From: UBA6244 sp041582875
GTDB taxonomy: Bacteria > Bacteroidota > Bacteroidia > Bacteroidales > F082
DNA: 64,000 nucleotides
Direction of reading: 5' to 3'
Assembly: GCA_041582875.1 (NCBI GenBank)
Contig: JBFHGX010000003.1
Coordinates: 1 to 64,000 of the forward strand
Shown: piece by piece, positions 28,901-37,559 of the stretch
Numbering within the stretch: the first letter of the stretch is position 1
Layout of the letters: each line of letters opens with the position of its first letter
Translations under genes and position numbers: made by a program
Notes under the pieces: generated by a model
What the model saw: the letters and a program-made list of their open reading frames with translations, nothing else
The model's database searches: none
What the model was told of the DNA's origin: nothing

Positions 28901-30046
28901 AACATCGACCATCTTGTAAAATATGAAGATAATTTTTCCTTGCGCTCAGGCGATATTCAGGAAAGCCAGGTTTCAGTGCTTACCTTGGGATATAAGGTAA
29001 CAACTGCTGATTCTATTTCGTTTCATGTGAAAACAGCCACAGTGGTTGGTAATGGAGAGTTGATCTTTTTGGTGGACAACCAGGAAAAAGGCAGGTGGTC
29101 GGGTGATGAAGACTGGACCCGTGTGAGTTTCCCGATTAGTTCTGGAAATCACACACTGATTTGGATGTTTATTAAATACAACGTTTCCAACGAATTGGAA
29201 GATTGTGTATGGATCGATTTAATTTCGCTTCCACAAAAAGATGCCATCACCGGTTGGGCAGGTTTCGATACCGAAATTTGTGAAGTTCCTGAAATACCAT
29301 TGAACGGAATGGCCACATTTTATGAAACGGTGCTATGGACAACCAATGGCAGTGGTTCGTTTAGCGACGATCAGATTCTTGATCCTGTGTACACACCCTC
29401 CGAAGCTGATTTTTCTGCCGGTCAATTTACTCTAACTTTAACAGTGGAAGGTTCCGGATCAACAACAGTGTCGGAGGATCAAACTTTCTTTGTACAACAA
29501 TCCCCCACTGCCGCGGTTATACTATTCGATCAGGATACTGTTTATACTGTACTTACACCCTCTACCGATCTTTCAGGTGAATCAGCCAATTTTGCCACAG
29601 AATATATCTGGGCATTGACACCGGAAACGTCAGGAAACATAATAGCCAATGGGCAAATGGCAACCATCGACTGGAACACCCTATACTCAGGAGAGGCCAC
29701 CATTGGATACCGCGGAAGCAACATCTGTGCTGAAGGAGAAATCACCGAAAAGGTAGTGTTTGTTTCCAATGCAACAGCCATTGAGGAGATGAGTTCTGAT
29801 AAAAACCTGGTGATTTACCCCAATCCAAATGAAGGCAGTTTTTATGTAAGTATGGATTTATATGAACTTACAATTGTTCAATTGACTTTGATTGATGGGA
29901 CAGGTCGCGCAATCTGGAATAAGACCATAACACCTACGGATTATCTACAACTGCATTGCCAACCCGGAAAACTTCAATCGGGTGTTTACCAACTAATTGT
30001 TAGCACTGAAAATCATCGTTGGATTAAAAAAGTAGTGGTAAAATAG
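25976..30046 (+). CDS. Diverged C25-family cysteine protease with adhesin-like C-terminus, T9SS cargo
   Basis: 1356 residues. Signal peptide, C25-type propeptide (LPGNGYMLAIPNGATARVEI) and catalytic domain from about 245 (YEYLIITPND). The catalytic pair is His490 in LQHRDHGYEGGW and Cys522 in FSINCLTGKYN, 32 residues apart. The Kgp and Rgp pocket motifs are absent, so specificity differs or is unknown. The C-terminal half has CARDB-like repeats, a jelly-roll (VEDWETGDLSKFEW, about 955-1090), an Ig-like domain (WTTNGSGSFSD, about 1097-1195) and a T9SS tail (VIYPNPNEGSF to KKVVVK), the same order as Kgp-like 2. It is transcribed alone and ends at a strong terminator. Confidence 0.85.
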   Translation: MRKSLLPKFFIAWLLLSFAYVSGFAQTGTYHYSDSWGKSGLQINAQRSSDIQLTYSIQDFSIAEKSINGQNMHEVVLSSQILPNNSGAPNLPGNGYMLAIPNGATARVEIINSREEIIENVELEPAPEIPWDTDNSPIRYSKNQEIYTSNAYYPKNPVITSEAGSLRGVNVVRIGITPYQYNPITKQLKVLRDLEIKVITEGGDGTYGTERLRSRWWDPILQNSIVNSNVLPKIDYSKREASRNEEYEYLIITPNDTEFVSWADSISRFRNMQGIHTGVVTMGEINAVNAIALEAYINTIYAEWQTPPAAVLLLGDYGTNMDNSIISPIWDNYCASDNILSDVDEDNLPDIVFARITAQNADQLEVMVNKFIHYETNPPTSFDFYDHPITALGWQTERWFQICSETVGGFWKNELGKHPVRINEVYDGNPDVDPWSYATNTASVMSYFGPDGLGYITATPSELGDWRGGSANDVADAINAGSFMLQHRDHGYEGGWGEPGFNTGSINNLTNTDLTFVFSINCLTGKYNYGSQVFSEKFHRYTFNGEASGALGLIAASEVSYSFVNDAYVWGLYDYLWPEFMPDYGGDFPETRGILPAFANVYGKIFLDYTGWPYNTGNKEVTYNLFHHHGDAFLNVYTEVPQELTVVKDEVILSGLPTFEVTADAGSLICLSANGEIIAVADGTGVPQTLEVTYIEPGTLVDLVITKQNHFRYHEQLLCVPPSGPYLLNIAQSIVNETGNEFICFGDEGNLSLSIKNVGTELAENVMVNISTADSYVQIIDGSEEYGNIDPDQTMMLENGFQFTVNENIPDQHLVVFHVEAACGENTWESDVELIVNAPDVKLTTFHLMEVSGNANGRVDAGETFKVQFDIKNEGHTATKLMISSMIAESPFTRIATDAISTAELMTDSTLIATFEFEVDGNTPLGHEFAFVNQNISGAYGSTDTVFVKVGVSVEDWETGDLSKFEWLNDAAHPWNIDHLVKYEDNFSLRSGDIQESQVSVLTLGYKVTTADSISFHVKTATVVGNGELIFLVDNQEKGRWSGDEDWTRVSFPISSGNHTLIWMFIKYNVSNELEDCVWIDLISLPQKDAITGWAGFDTEICEVPEIPLNGMATFYETVLWTTNGSGSFSDDQILDPVYTPSEADFSAGQFTLTLTVEGSGSTTVSEDQTFFVQQSPTAAVILFDQDTVYTVLTPSTDLSGESANFATEYIWALTPETSGNIIANGQMATIDWNTLYSGEATIGYRGSNICAEGEITEKVVFVSNATAIEEMSSDKNLVIYPNPNEGSFYVSMDLYELTIVQLTLIDGTGRAIWNKTITPTDYLQLHCQPGKLQSGVYQLIVSTENHRWIKKVVVK

Positions 30047-30093
30047 AAAATTGAAATCATTAAGGCATTTCTTATTGATAAACAACACGTAAC

Positions 30094-30139
30094 AAAAAAT
30101 CTCTTCTGTTTTTATTACAACAAACAGAAGAGATTTTTT
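30094..30139 (+). terminator. Strong intrinsic terminator after the fourth protease
   Basis: An 18-base stem (AAAAAATCTCTTCTGTTT at 30094-30111 with its complement at 30122-30139), 10-base loop and T-run. Confidence 0.92.
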
Positions 30140-30283
30140 TATGCATTCAAATGCGATTAAAAAACCTGACGGTGGCCTTTTTATAAGGCGTATAAATTAG
30201 GCAATATTGCATGTTAAAACGCTTTAAGTACTGAGGAAGTTGATCAAACTTTACTAAGTTTGTCACCCAAAATTTTTTGAGCT

Positions 30284-31786
30284 ATGAGCAGTCATATTAC
30301 AATGAATCCCAATCCGGTACTACAGTACCTGAACAAACCGGCCAACTTATTAACCAAAGATGACCTGATCAGGTATATTGTGGACAACGATATCGAAATG
30401 ATCAATTTCAGGTACGTTGGTTGGGATGGCAGGTTAAAAATATTAAATTTCATCATCGGCAGTATGGAACATCTGGAAAACATACTCACTGCCGGTGAAC
30501 GTGTGGATGGATCTAGTTTACTTCCTTTTGTGGAAGCAGGTTCAAGCGACCTTTACGTTATTCCACGGTACAAAACCGCATTCAGAAATCCTTTTTCCGA
30601 AATTCCGGCACTCGACATCATGTGTTCGTATTATGATCGCAATGGCGAACCTTTGGATGGTGCTCCGGAGAACATCCTGAAAAAGGCTCACGACAGCTTT
30701 AAGGAAGTTACCGGAATGGAATTTGAAACCATGGGCGAATTGGAATATTACATCATCAGCGAAGATGATGGTTTATTCAAAGCCGACGATCAGCGTGCTT
30801 ACCACGAATCATCTCCTTACTCAAAATGGGGTGATTTCAGAACCGAAGCCATGAAGCTTATTGCAGAAGCTGGAGGTTTAATTAAATACGGACATTCCGA
30901 GGTCGGTAATTTTACCAAAAACGGAATGGTGTATGAGCAAAATGAAATTGAATTTTTACCAACCAATGTTGAAGATGCAGCCGATCAGTTAGTAAAGGCC
31001 AAATGGATTATCCGCACCTTGGCAGAACAATATGGTGTGATGGTGACTTTTGCCCCAAAAATTACTGTAGGTAAAGCCGGAAGTGGTTTGCATATTCATA
31101 CACGTGTGATGAAGGATGGCAAAAACATGATGATTAAAGACGGAAAACTTAGCGAAATTGCCAAAACAGCCATTGCAGGATATATGGAACTGGCGCCATC
31201 GTTAACCGCTTTTGGCAATCAAAACCCAACTTCCTATTTTCGTCTGGTACCACATCAGGAAGCTCCAACCAATATTTGCTGGGGCGACCGCAATCGTTCG
31301 GTTTTGGTTAGGGTTCCATTGGGATGGACAGTGCCTGCCAACATGATTCATAAGGTTAATCCTCAAGAACCTGGTGACATCATCGACATGAGTGGCAAAC
31401 AAACCGTTGAACTTCGTAGTCCTGATGGCTCGGCAGACTTGTATTTATTGTTGGCCGGATTGACCGTTGCTGCCCGTCATGGATTTGAAATAGAAAACCC
31501 GCTTAAAGTGGCTGAAGACACTTATGTGGATATCAATATTTTTGATGAAGAAAATAAACAACGTCAGGAGCAATTGGCCCAATTGCCTTCATCGTGTGTG
31601 CAATCGGCCAAAAATTTACAAGAGCAAAGAGCCATTTACACCAAATATGACGTGTTCCCCGACAGGGTGATCGACCGCACCATTACTAAATTGACTAAAT
31701 TTGACGACGAAGGGCTGATTACCCGTATTCAGGATGATGACGACAAGGTGATGGCTCTTGTAAACCAATATTTTAACTGTGGATAA
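30284..31786 (+). CDS. glnA: Glutamine synthetase, type I-like
   Basis: 500 residues. The N-terminal beta-grasp domain (about 20-125, NFRYVGWDGRLKILNF) is followed by the catalytic domain. Metal and substrate motifs are MGELEYYII (residues near 148), NEIEFLP, KAGSGLHIH (about 264-272) and the arginine-rich NRSVLVRVPLG. It makes glutamine from glutamate, ammonia and ATP. The C-terminal adenylylation region of enteric GlnA is not obvious. The last eight bases overlap the next gene, so they are translated together. A TAAGTTTG at 30255-30262 resembles a -7 element just upstream. Alternative: a GS-like ligase acting on another amine, given its unusual partner. Confidence 0.85.
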   Translation: MSSHITMNPNPVLQYLNKPANLLTKDDLIRYIVDNDIEMINFRYVGWDGRLKILNFIIGSMEHLENILTAGERVDGSSLLPFVEAGSSDLYVIPRYKTAFRNPFSEIPALDIMCSYYDRNGEPLDGAPENILKKAHDSFKEVTGMEFETMGELEYYIISEDDGLFKADDQRAYHESSPYSKWGDFRTEAMKLIAEAGGLIKYGHSEVGNFTKNGMVYEQNEIEFLPTNVEDAADQLVKAKWIIRTLAEQYGVMVTFAPKITVGKAGSGLHIHTRVMKDGKNMMIKDGKLSEIAKTAIAGYMELAPSLTAFGNQNPTSYFRLVPHQEAPTNICWGDRNRSVLVRVPLGWTVPANMIHKVNPQEPGDIIDMSGKQTVELRSPDGSADLYLLLAGLTVAARHGFEIENPLKVAEDTYVDINIFDEENKQRQEQLAQLPSSCVQSAKNLQEQRAIYTKYDVFPDRVIDRTITKLTKFDDEGLITRIQDDDDKVMALVNQYFNCG

Positions 31787-32627
31787 CTACATCAAAATCA
31801 TCGAAACGCCACGAGACGGGTTTCAGGCGCTGAACGGCATCATTCCCACATCCGACAAGGTTAAATACATCAACCAATTGCTTCGGTGTGGATTTCAAAC
31901 TGTTGAGGTTGGCAGCTTTGTGTCACCACGACTAATACCCCAAATGGCCGATACTGCAGACGTACTGCGGCAACTGGATTTACAGGATGTGACTTCTGAT
32001 ATAGCTGTTTTGGCTGTTACCGAAAAAGGTGGACAGATGGCCTGCGATTTTAAACAGATTGATCAGGTATTTTTCCCTTTTTCAACTTCGCCTACCTTTT
32101 TACGTAGAAACATCAAGAGCACTCTGGTTCAGGCCGATCAAACCATCGATGGCATACAGAACCTATGTTTGAAATACAACAAAGAGCTTGTGGTATTTTT
32201 CTCCATGGGGTTTGGAAGCGCCTATGGCGATCCTTGGAGCATGGATATACTATACGAATGGGTCGACAGAATGATGGAAAAAGATTTGAGTATCTTTCCT
32301 TTTTCAGATATTTTTGGTGATGCCGATCCTGTGACCATCGAAAAAGTGTTTCGTTTGTTAATTAAGGAGTTCCCTGATGCCGAATTTGGGTTGCATCTAC
32401 ATTCACTTCCCGAAAAGAGAAAAGAAAAAGTAGCTGCCGCATACCGTGCGGGGATTCGCCGTTTCGATACAGTTATAAGTGGTCTCGGCGGATGTCCGCA
32501 AACAGGAAAGGAATTGGTGGGCAATCTATCACTGGAAGCGTTATTGGAGTTTTGCGATCAACATAAAGTTCGCCACGATCTTGATCTTAAACAGGTGGCA
32601 ACCGCCCAACAACTAATGCCGGCTTAA
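31779..32627 (+). CDS. Hydroxymethylglutaryl-CoA lyase-like enzyme
   Basis: 282 residues starting at a GTG inside the last codons of the glutamine synthetase gene. It is an HMGL-like TIM barrel: an ETPRDGFQ motif at the N-terminus (residues 9-16), a SDIFGDADP motif, the metal-binding HLH (in FGLHLHSLP), and the cysteine loop GLGGCPQTGKELVGN (about 235-249) that carries the catalytic Cys of HMG-CoA lyases. These enzymes split HMG-CoA to acetyl-CoA and acetoacetate in leucine breakdown, but relatives act on other 3-hydroxy acyl substrates. The strict coupling to a glutamine synthetase suggests amino-acid catabolism; the true substrate is not evident. Confidence 0.82.
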   Translation: MDNYIKIIETPRDGFQALNGIIPTSDKVKYINQLLRCGFQTVEVGSFVSPRLIPQMADTADVLRQLDLQDVTSDIAVLAVTEKGGQMACDFKQIDQVFFPFSTSPTFLRRNIKSTLVQADQTIDGIQNLCLKYNKELVVFFSMGFGSAYGDPWSMDILYEWVDRMMEKDLSIFPFSDIFGDADPVTIEKVFRLLIKEFPDAEFGLHLHSLPEKRKEKVAAAYRAGIRRFDTVISGLGGCPQTGKELVGNLSLEALLEFCDQHKVRHDLDLKQVATAQQLMPA

Positions 32628-32646
32628 GTCATTTTAAAATGTAATT

Positions 32647-32683
32647 AAAGGTCACCTGAAAGTTGTTTCAGGTGACCTTTTTT
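32647..32683. terminator. Bidirectional intrinsic terminator
   Basis: AAAGGTCACCTGAAA (32647-32661) pairs perfectly with TTTCAGGTGACCTTT (32666-32680) around a 4-base loop, followed by T3. It lies between convergent genes. Confidence 0.92.
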
Positions 32684-32688
32684 ATGCA

Positions 32689-35601
32689 CTAAAATTTGAC
32701 AACCTTTTGTCTTATTTTTTCGATATTGGTGTTGATTTCGTAGAAATAAAAACCCGCAGGCATTTCTTTTCCGGTTGCATCTTCACCATCCCAAACCGCT
32801 GTTTGCGATCCAGAAGCCATCATTTTATTGGCCAATGTACGTACAATTTTACCTTCTATATTGTATATCAGTATTCTAACTGATGTACTTTCCGTTAAGT
32901 GAAAGGCGATATTGATCTGATCGGAGAAAGGATTGGGGTAATGCGTACTGGTAATTTGATGGATATCAATTTCAGGTTCTTCAACTCCCAACAGAAGCCC
33001 TAACCCTCCTGAATAGCAATAAACCTCGCCTTCACGTCCTCCCACAACCATTTCCATGGTGCCATCACCAACAATGTCAGGTATTCCATTGAGGGCATCT
33101 ACAGGAGATCCGAAACTTTGCGATTTTAAGGTTTCTCCATCCACGCCACTCAAAAAATAACAATAGTTACTCGAAAACAAGGTGCCAATCAGTACATCAT
33201 TGATTTGATCGTCGTTGATGTCATCCACCACGGCCACATTCCACGATTTATCGGCCAGACTTTTAAACCACAGTGTAGAACCATCTTTACCGCTTAGGAC
33301 AATACCATTTGCTTTGCTGTGGGCAATCAGCACATCCGAGTAACCATCATTATTCACATCTTCCATTTTCTCGAAACGCAGGATGAGTGAACCACTAACT
33401 GCACCTTGATATATTAGTGTATTATCTGTAGGATCAATATAATAGAAGAATCCTCCGAAATCTCCGGCAACAATGTCTTTTACTCCGTCTCCATTGATAT
33501 CGTCGAGCTGTAACAAAGCCCAAACAGAAGTACCTCCAGTGGCTCTTATCCAGCGAATGTTGCCATTTGAACCATCAATACCAATGATCTGTCCTTCAGT
33601 TTCGCTGGCATTTGCGGCTCCTGCAACTACGTCGGGCTGACCGTCACCGGTAAAATCCTCAACACCAATCACTGAAAATACGGGTCCGCCTATGTAGGTT
33701 TCCCAGATGGAGAATCCATCATAGGAATTCAAACAATAGACCCGTTTTGGCCCTGTATCTTCACTATCGTCACCCGTGGAAGCCAATACATCTGCCAACC
33801 CATCATTGTTGTAATCAAATTTGGCATCTACATCGTAAACCCAGCCACCATTGCCATAGTCGTTGGTGTTGTGTCGCCAAATGGACTGACCGGTCTTTCC
33901 CGAGAGTGCTCTTATGGAGTGATCTCCTCCGGTAGTTCCAATAACCACATCTTCGTAGCCATCCATATCAATGTCCTCAATGGTGGTCAGTCCGGGTTGG
34001 TCATATACATTGCCACTGTATATTTCATACTCCCACATCACATCAGCAACACCTGACGAATTACCGTTGAAGCATCGGATGTAATTGTCTTCTGAACAAA
34101 CGATTACATCATCTACTTCGTCGCCAGTAATATCCATGATGGGAGTTATAGCTTTCGGACTTGGGTCATAACCGGTGGTAATTGTATAATGCCAAAGGGC
34201 ATCACCAATGGGGTATTCCTGATCGTTGCCATTACCGGATAGTTGCACCATATAGGGGTTGTTAGCCATGTCGTTGTTCGAAATAAGAATTTTCCCATTG
34301 TACATTTCGGCAGCAGTTGGATGGAACCACATCCCGACAAGTATGGAATCTAATGGTGCAATATGAATGGGGTATTCAACAGACTCATCAACTAAAAAGA
34401 CTGGCTGATCTATAGTAATATCATTGATGGTCAGGGTAGCGTCACCAATGTTTTCGAGCTCGACAAACCAACGGGTATAGGCATTTATTCTAACATCACC
34501 ATAGCTATGAACATCGACCGGCACATGGAGCGATGGTCCTGAGTTAACAGCATCTCCTGTAAGGGTAACCAATTCGTTGGGCGAAATCGGATCAGAAGAA
34601 TTGATAGTTATCTGTGTGTTTAAATGTCCCACTGTAGTGGGAGAATAGGTTAATGGAATTGTAGCAGAATTTCCGGGATAAATGGTATAAGGGGTATTAA
34701 AGCTGGTTGATATAGGTGCCGAACCCGGAATGACCACATTATTGATAATCAAAGCAGCATCGCCGATGTTTTGAACCAGCATGCTCCAGGTTTCCGAAGT
34801 GCCAACGGTAACTGTACCATAATTGTGCTGATTTACCGGAATGTTGATTTCTGGCGTACCGGCTCCGGTTAGATTGATTTTGTACAATTTACTGGGTGAG
34901 GAAAGTTGACCATCTACATACCACAAGTAGGTCCCATCGTACACAATTCCAGAAGGTTTCATGTTTTCGCACGCATGGCTCTCCAATATACTTCCCGATT
35001 GATCGGTTTTGTAAATCATATCAGAATTGTAATCCACCATCCATAAATTATTGCCCTGCATGCAGATATCCCAAATTTGATCGGCAGGAGGAACAAACTG
35101 TGAGAGTACTGTACCCGTACCATTTACCTGATATACAGTGCCCGGATCCGGATAATATGTTCCAACCCAATACTCACCGGCATCATGAGCAATACCACTC
35201 ATGTAATGATCGGGTAAATCGAAAGTAGAGATTATGTTTCCACTCAGGTCAAGTTCGGTAGCTTGTGCCGGAGCAGAAGAAGGCGAAACCTGATTGACTA
35301 CCCATAAAGATGAGCCATCCCAAGTCATACCAAAACAATCGCCAATATTGGGATTGATAAATTGTTGTTGAATATTTCCATTGGAAGGATCGAATCTGTA
35401 AAAATGGTCTCCATCAGCCCCGTAGATCCCAAAATATAGATAGGTTCCGTCATAGGCTAAACCTGATGCCTTGCCGGGAATATCCCATGATTGAACAATG
35501 GTCCAAGCGCGATCACTACGATCAAAAGTCTGACCAAAAAGATCATTCACTGACCAATGAAGGATCAATACTAAGAAAAATAATAGCGTAATTTTTTTCA
35601 T
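32689..35601 (-). CDS. Large secreted FG-GAP/propeller protein with T9SS sorting domain
   Basis: 970 residues. After the signal peptide comes a propeller-like N-terminal region (about 30-250; GLAYDGTYLYFG, GMTWDGSSLWVV, GIVYDGTYLWYV), then two choice-of-anchor D/Hydin-like domains (about 255-455; NYGTVTVGTSETW and SYGDVRINAYTRW), then FG-GAP/VCBS-type repeats (DINGDGVKDIVAGD, DVNNDGYSDVLIA, DINDDQINDVLIG) with Asp/Asn calcium-like loops. The tail (HYPNPFSDQINIAF, then WDGEDATGKEMPAGFYFYEI) is a FlgD-like T9SS sorting domain. It is an exported surface or released protein with probable carbohydrate or protein binding; no enzyme motif is seen. Confidence 0.82.
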   Translation of the reverse strand: MKKITLLFFLVLILHWSVNDLFGQTFDRSDRAWTIVQSWDIPGKASGLAYDGTYLYFGIYGADGDHFYRFDPSNGNIQQQFINPNIGDCFGMTWDGSSLWVVNQVSPSSAPAQATELDLSGNIISTFDLPDHYMSGIAHDAGEYWVGTYYPDPGTVYQVNGTGTVLSQFVPPADQIWDICMQGNNLWMVDYNSDMIYKTDQSGSILESHACENMKPSGIVYDGTYLWYVDGQLSSPSKLYKINLTGAGTPEINIPVNQHNYGTVTVGTSETWSMLVQNIGDAALIINNVVIPGSAPISTSFNTPYTIYPGNSATIPLTYSPTTVGHLNTQITINSSDPISPNELVTLTGDAVNSGPSLHVPVDVHSYGDVRINAYTRWFVELENIGDATLTINDITIDQPVFLVDESVEYPIHIAPLDSILVGMWFHPTAAEMYNGKILISNNDMANNPYMVQLSGNGNDQEYPIGDALWHYTITTGYDPSPKAITPIMDITGDEVDDVIVCSEDNYIRCFNGNSSGVADVMWEYEIYSGNVYDQPGLTTIEDIDMDGYEDVVIGTTGGDHSIRALSGKTGQSIWRHNTNDYGNGGWVYDVDAKFDYNNDGLADVLASTGDDSEDTGPKRVYCLNSYDGFSIWETYIGGPVFSVIGVEDFTGDGQPDVVAGAANASETEGQIIGIDGSNGNIRWIRATGGTSVWALLQLDDINGDGVKDIVAGDFGGFFYYIDPTDNTLIYQGAVSGSLILRFEKMEDVNNDGYSDVLIAHSKANGIVLSGKDGSTLWFKSLADKSWNVAVVDDINDDQINDVLIGTLFSSNYCYFLSGVDGETLKSQSFGSPVDALNGIPDIVGDGTMEMVVGGREGEVYCYSGGLGLLLGVEEPEIDIHQITSTHYPNPFSDQINIAFHLTESTSVRILIYNIEGKIVRTLANKMMASGSQTAVWDGEDATGKEMPAGFYFYEINTNIEKIRQKVVKF

Positions 35602-35630
35602 GAATAGAGGATTTGATTGTTAAGAACCTT

Positions 35631-35638
35631 CAAAGTTA
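35631..35638 (-). promoter_or_regulatory. -7 element (TAACTTTG) for the FG-GAP protein
   Basis: The minus strand reads TAACTTTG 30 bases before the ATG at 35601. No TTG is found at the usual -33 distance. Confidence 0.4.
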
Positions 35639-35803
35639 AGAAATTTGTAACAGACAGAATCGATTATAGGACTTACCTTTTTATGGTAAAATGTGTAAAT
35701 ACAATTTTCACCCGAAGCAATATAAAATAGCATAATAATTTGATGTTGTTTAGTTTAGACAGTTTATATCTTGCAGATCAATTTTCACCAAAAAACAGTT
35801 ACT

Positions 35804-36343
35804 ATGAAGAATTCTGCTAAAATGATTGCTGGGTTGGCCCTAAGTCTATTGTTTACTGTAATTGCTTGTGACAAGAATAAGTCGGCATACACAGAAGATT
35901 TTGATTCAGAAGTATCCAATATGAAGGAAGACATCAGTTTAATGGGAGATGGACTTCTTGAGAAAGTCGTGGTAAAAAGATTGGTAAAGCCGGATGATTG
36001 TAGGTTTATTGTATCAGGAACCATTGAATACAGACTTGACGGGGTGGTGGTAGCCATTGTTGACTATGGAAATGGCGCTTGTGATAATGTAGCAACCAAA
36101 ACCGTGAGAGGTACTACTACCAGATTCTTGTTGGAACCTGAAGGAAACAATCAGAAATACAAAAAAATTATCACAGAACCTCTAGTAAGACTTGAAAACT
36201 GCGACTATATTGTTTCTGGAATTATTGAGTTTCACCAAAACGAATCATGGGTTGCGACCCTTGATTATGGTGACGGGAATTGCGATAACATCGCCATTAA
36301 ATACTGGGATGGTGGACAAAAAGAAATTACCTTAGACAAATAG
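35804..36343 (+). CDS. Lipoprotein with a duplicated ~45-residue domain
   Basis: 179 residues from the ATG at 35804. A lipoprotein signal (GLALSLLFTVIAC, then DKNK) is followed by two copies of one unit. Copy 1 reads RLVKPDDCRFIVSGTIEY then VDYGNGACDNVA; copy 2 reads RLENCDYIVSGIIEF then LDYGDGNCDNIA. Each has one cysteine in DDC or ENC and one in CDN, suggesting an internal disulfide per copy. This pattern occurs in short Bacteroidota lipoproteins of unknown function. It stands alone, with only a weak promoter-like TATATCTTG about 30 bases upstream. Confidence 0.7.
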   Translation: MKNSAKMIAGLALSLLFTVIACDKNKSAYTEDFDSEVSNMKEDISLMGDGLLEKVVVKRLVKPDDCRFIVSGTIEYRLDGVVVAIVDYGNGACDNVATKTVRGTTTRFLLEPEGNNQKYKKIITEPLVRLENCDYIVSGIIEFHQNESWVATLDYGDGNCDNIAIKYWDGGQKEITLDK

Positions 36344-36389
36344 CTACCACTTCAAATTTTCTCGCATCGGAAAACCACTTTCCGACTTA

Positions 36390-37550
36390 CTATTCAGAAA
36401 AGGTTAAAGTAATATCCAAAATCTCGGGTCTTGAATTGGTGCGTACCGGAGGACCCCAACCACCAATTCCCGAAGAAACCAAAATATGGGTATCGCCTTT
36501 TTTCAGCAACCCACGACTAACTTCAAATACCAAATTGGTAATGGCATTAAACGGCCAAAGCTGTCCGTGATGGGTATGTCCTGAAAGTTGTAAATCAACT
36601 CCTGCCTGAACCGCCTGATCTAACCCCAAAGGTTGATGATCAAGTAAAATAATGGGATATTGGTTGTCGACTTGTTCCATTATCTGAGGGAGTGTTTTAC
36701 GCTGTTGCCCCGAAAACTGACGGCGCGTTAGGTCTTCGCGTCCAACCAGATAAAAGCTATTGTCAATCAGTTTTACGGTGTCATTAAGCAATTGCACATT
36801 GTGTTCCGTCAGGTATTTCTTTGCTTTATCCACGCCACCAATGTATTCATGGTTTCCGGTAACAGCATAAACGCCGTATTTGGCCTTTAGTTGCTTCAAA
36901 ACCTCTCCCACATTGGAGTGAATTACAGGTGCAATATCCTCATCAATGATGTCTCCCGGAATGAGGATAATGTCAGGATCTAGGGCATTTACCTGATTAA
37001 CAATTCCTCGCAGATGTCGTTTTTCGATAATCGTTCCCAAGTGTACATCCGAAAAGGCCACTATGTGCAGCGATTTTAAATTGCCTGCTTGCTTTTCAAT
37101 GGGAATTTGAATTTTCTTTACCTTCGGAATCCAGGTATTGATATGACCTAAAACAACCACCAGAAAGGTAATTCCAATCACGACCATGGAAGTCAACCAC
37201 CTCACTTTTTCAGGATGTTGTGTTAGCCATGCAGGGAAGAAGTGAAATAACCTGTTGACACCCTTAACCAAATCGATTACAGCCAATTGCAGTACCAGAT
37301 AGACCATGATGGCCAGCCAAAATGATCCTACCCAGATGAGTATGGTACTTACCATATTAACTGAAATATGTTCGGTGATCCGGCCCACCAAAAAGGCAGC
37401 AGCAAAAAAAATTACTCCCCAAATAAGTATTCTTCGCCAAACGGGATGCCCTGCAGTTAAAGGCAATCCGTTTTTTATAATATAGTAGTTGAGCAAGGAA
37501 TAGATGCTCAGGATAAGTGTCAGGACAACAATGAATCCGATATTTTTCAT
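36390..37550 (-). CDS. Membrane-anchored calcineurin-like metallophosphoesterase (YkuE/YaeI type)
   Basis: 386 residues. Four or so membrane helices occupy the first ~140 residues, followed by the catalytic domain with the five metallophosphoesterase blocks in order: DVHLG, GDIID (in LIPGDIIDED), GNHEY, a histidine in LLDHQPLG, and GHTHHGQ. These ligate two metal ions and hydrolyse a phosphoester. Relatives include UDP-2,3-diacylglucosamine pyrophosphatase-like and phosphodiesterase enzymes; the substrate is unknown. It starts nine bases after the SDR gene, so the two form an operon. Confidence 0.85.
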   Translation of the reverse strand: MKNIGFIVVLTLILSIYSLLNYYIIKNGLPLTAGHPVWRRILIWGVIFFAAAFLVGRITEHISVNMVSTILIWVGSFWLAIMVYLVLQLAVIDLVKGVNRLFHFFPAWLTQHPEKVRWLTSMVVIGITFLVVVLGHINTWIPKVKKIQIPIEKQAGNLKSLHIVAFSDVHLGTIIEKRHLRGIVNQVNALDPDIILIPGDIIDEDIAPVIHSNVGEVLKQLKAKYGVYAVTGNHEYIGGVDKAKKYLTEHNVQLLNDTVKLIDNSFYLVGREDLTRRQFSGQQRKTLPQIMEQVDNQYPIILLDHQPLGLDQAVQAGVDLQLSGHTHHGQLWPFNAITNLVFEVSRGLLKKGDTHILVSSGIGGWGPPVRTNSRPEILDITLTFSE

Positions 37551-37559
37551 AAAAAAAAT

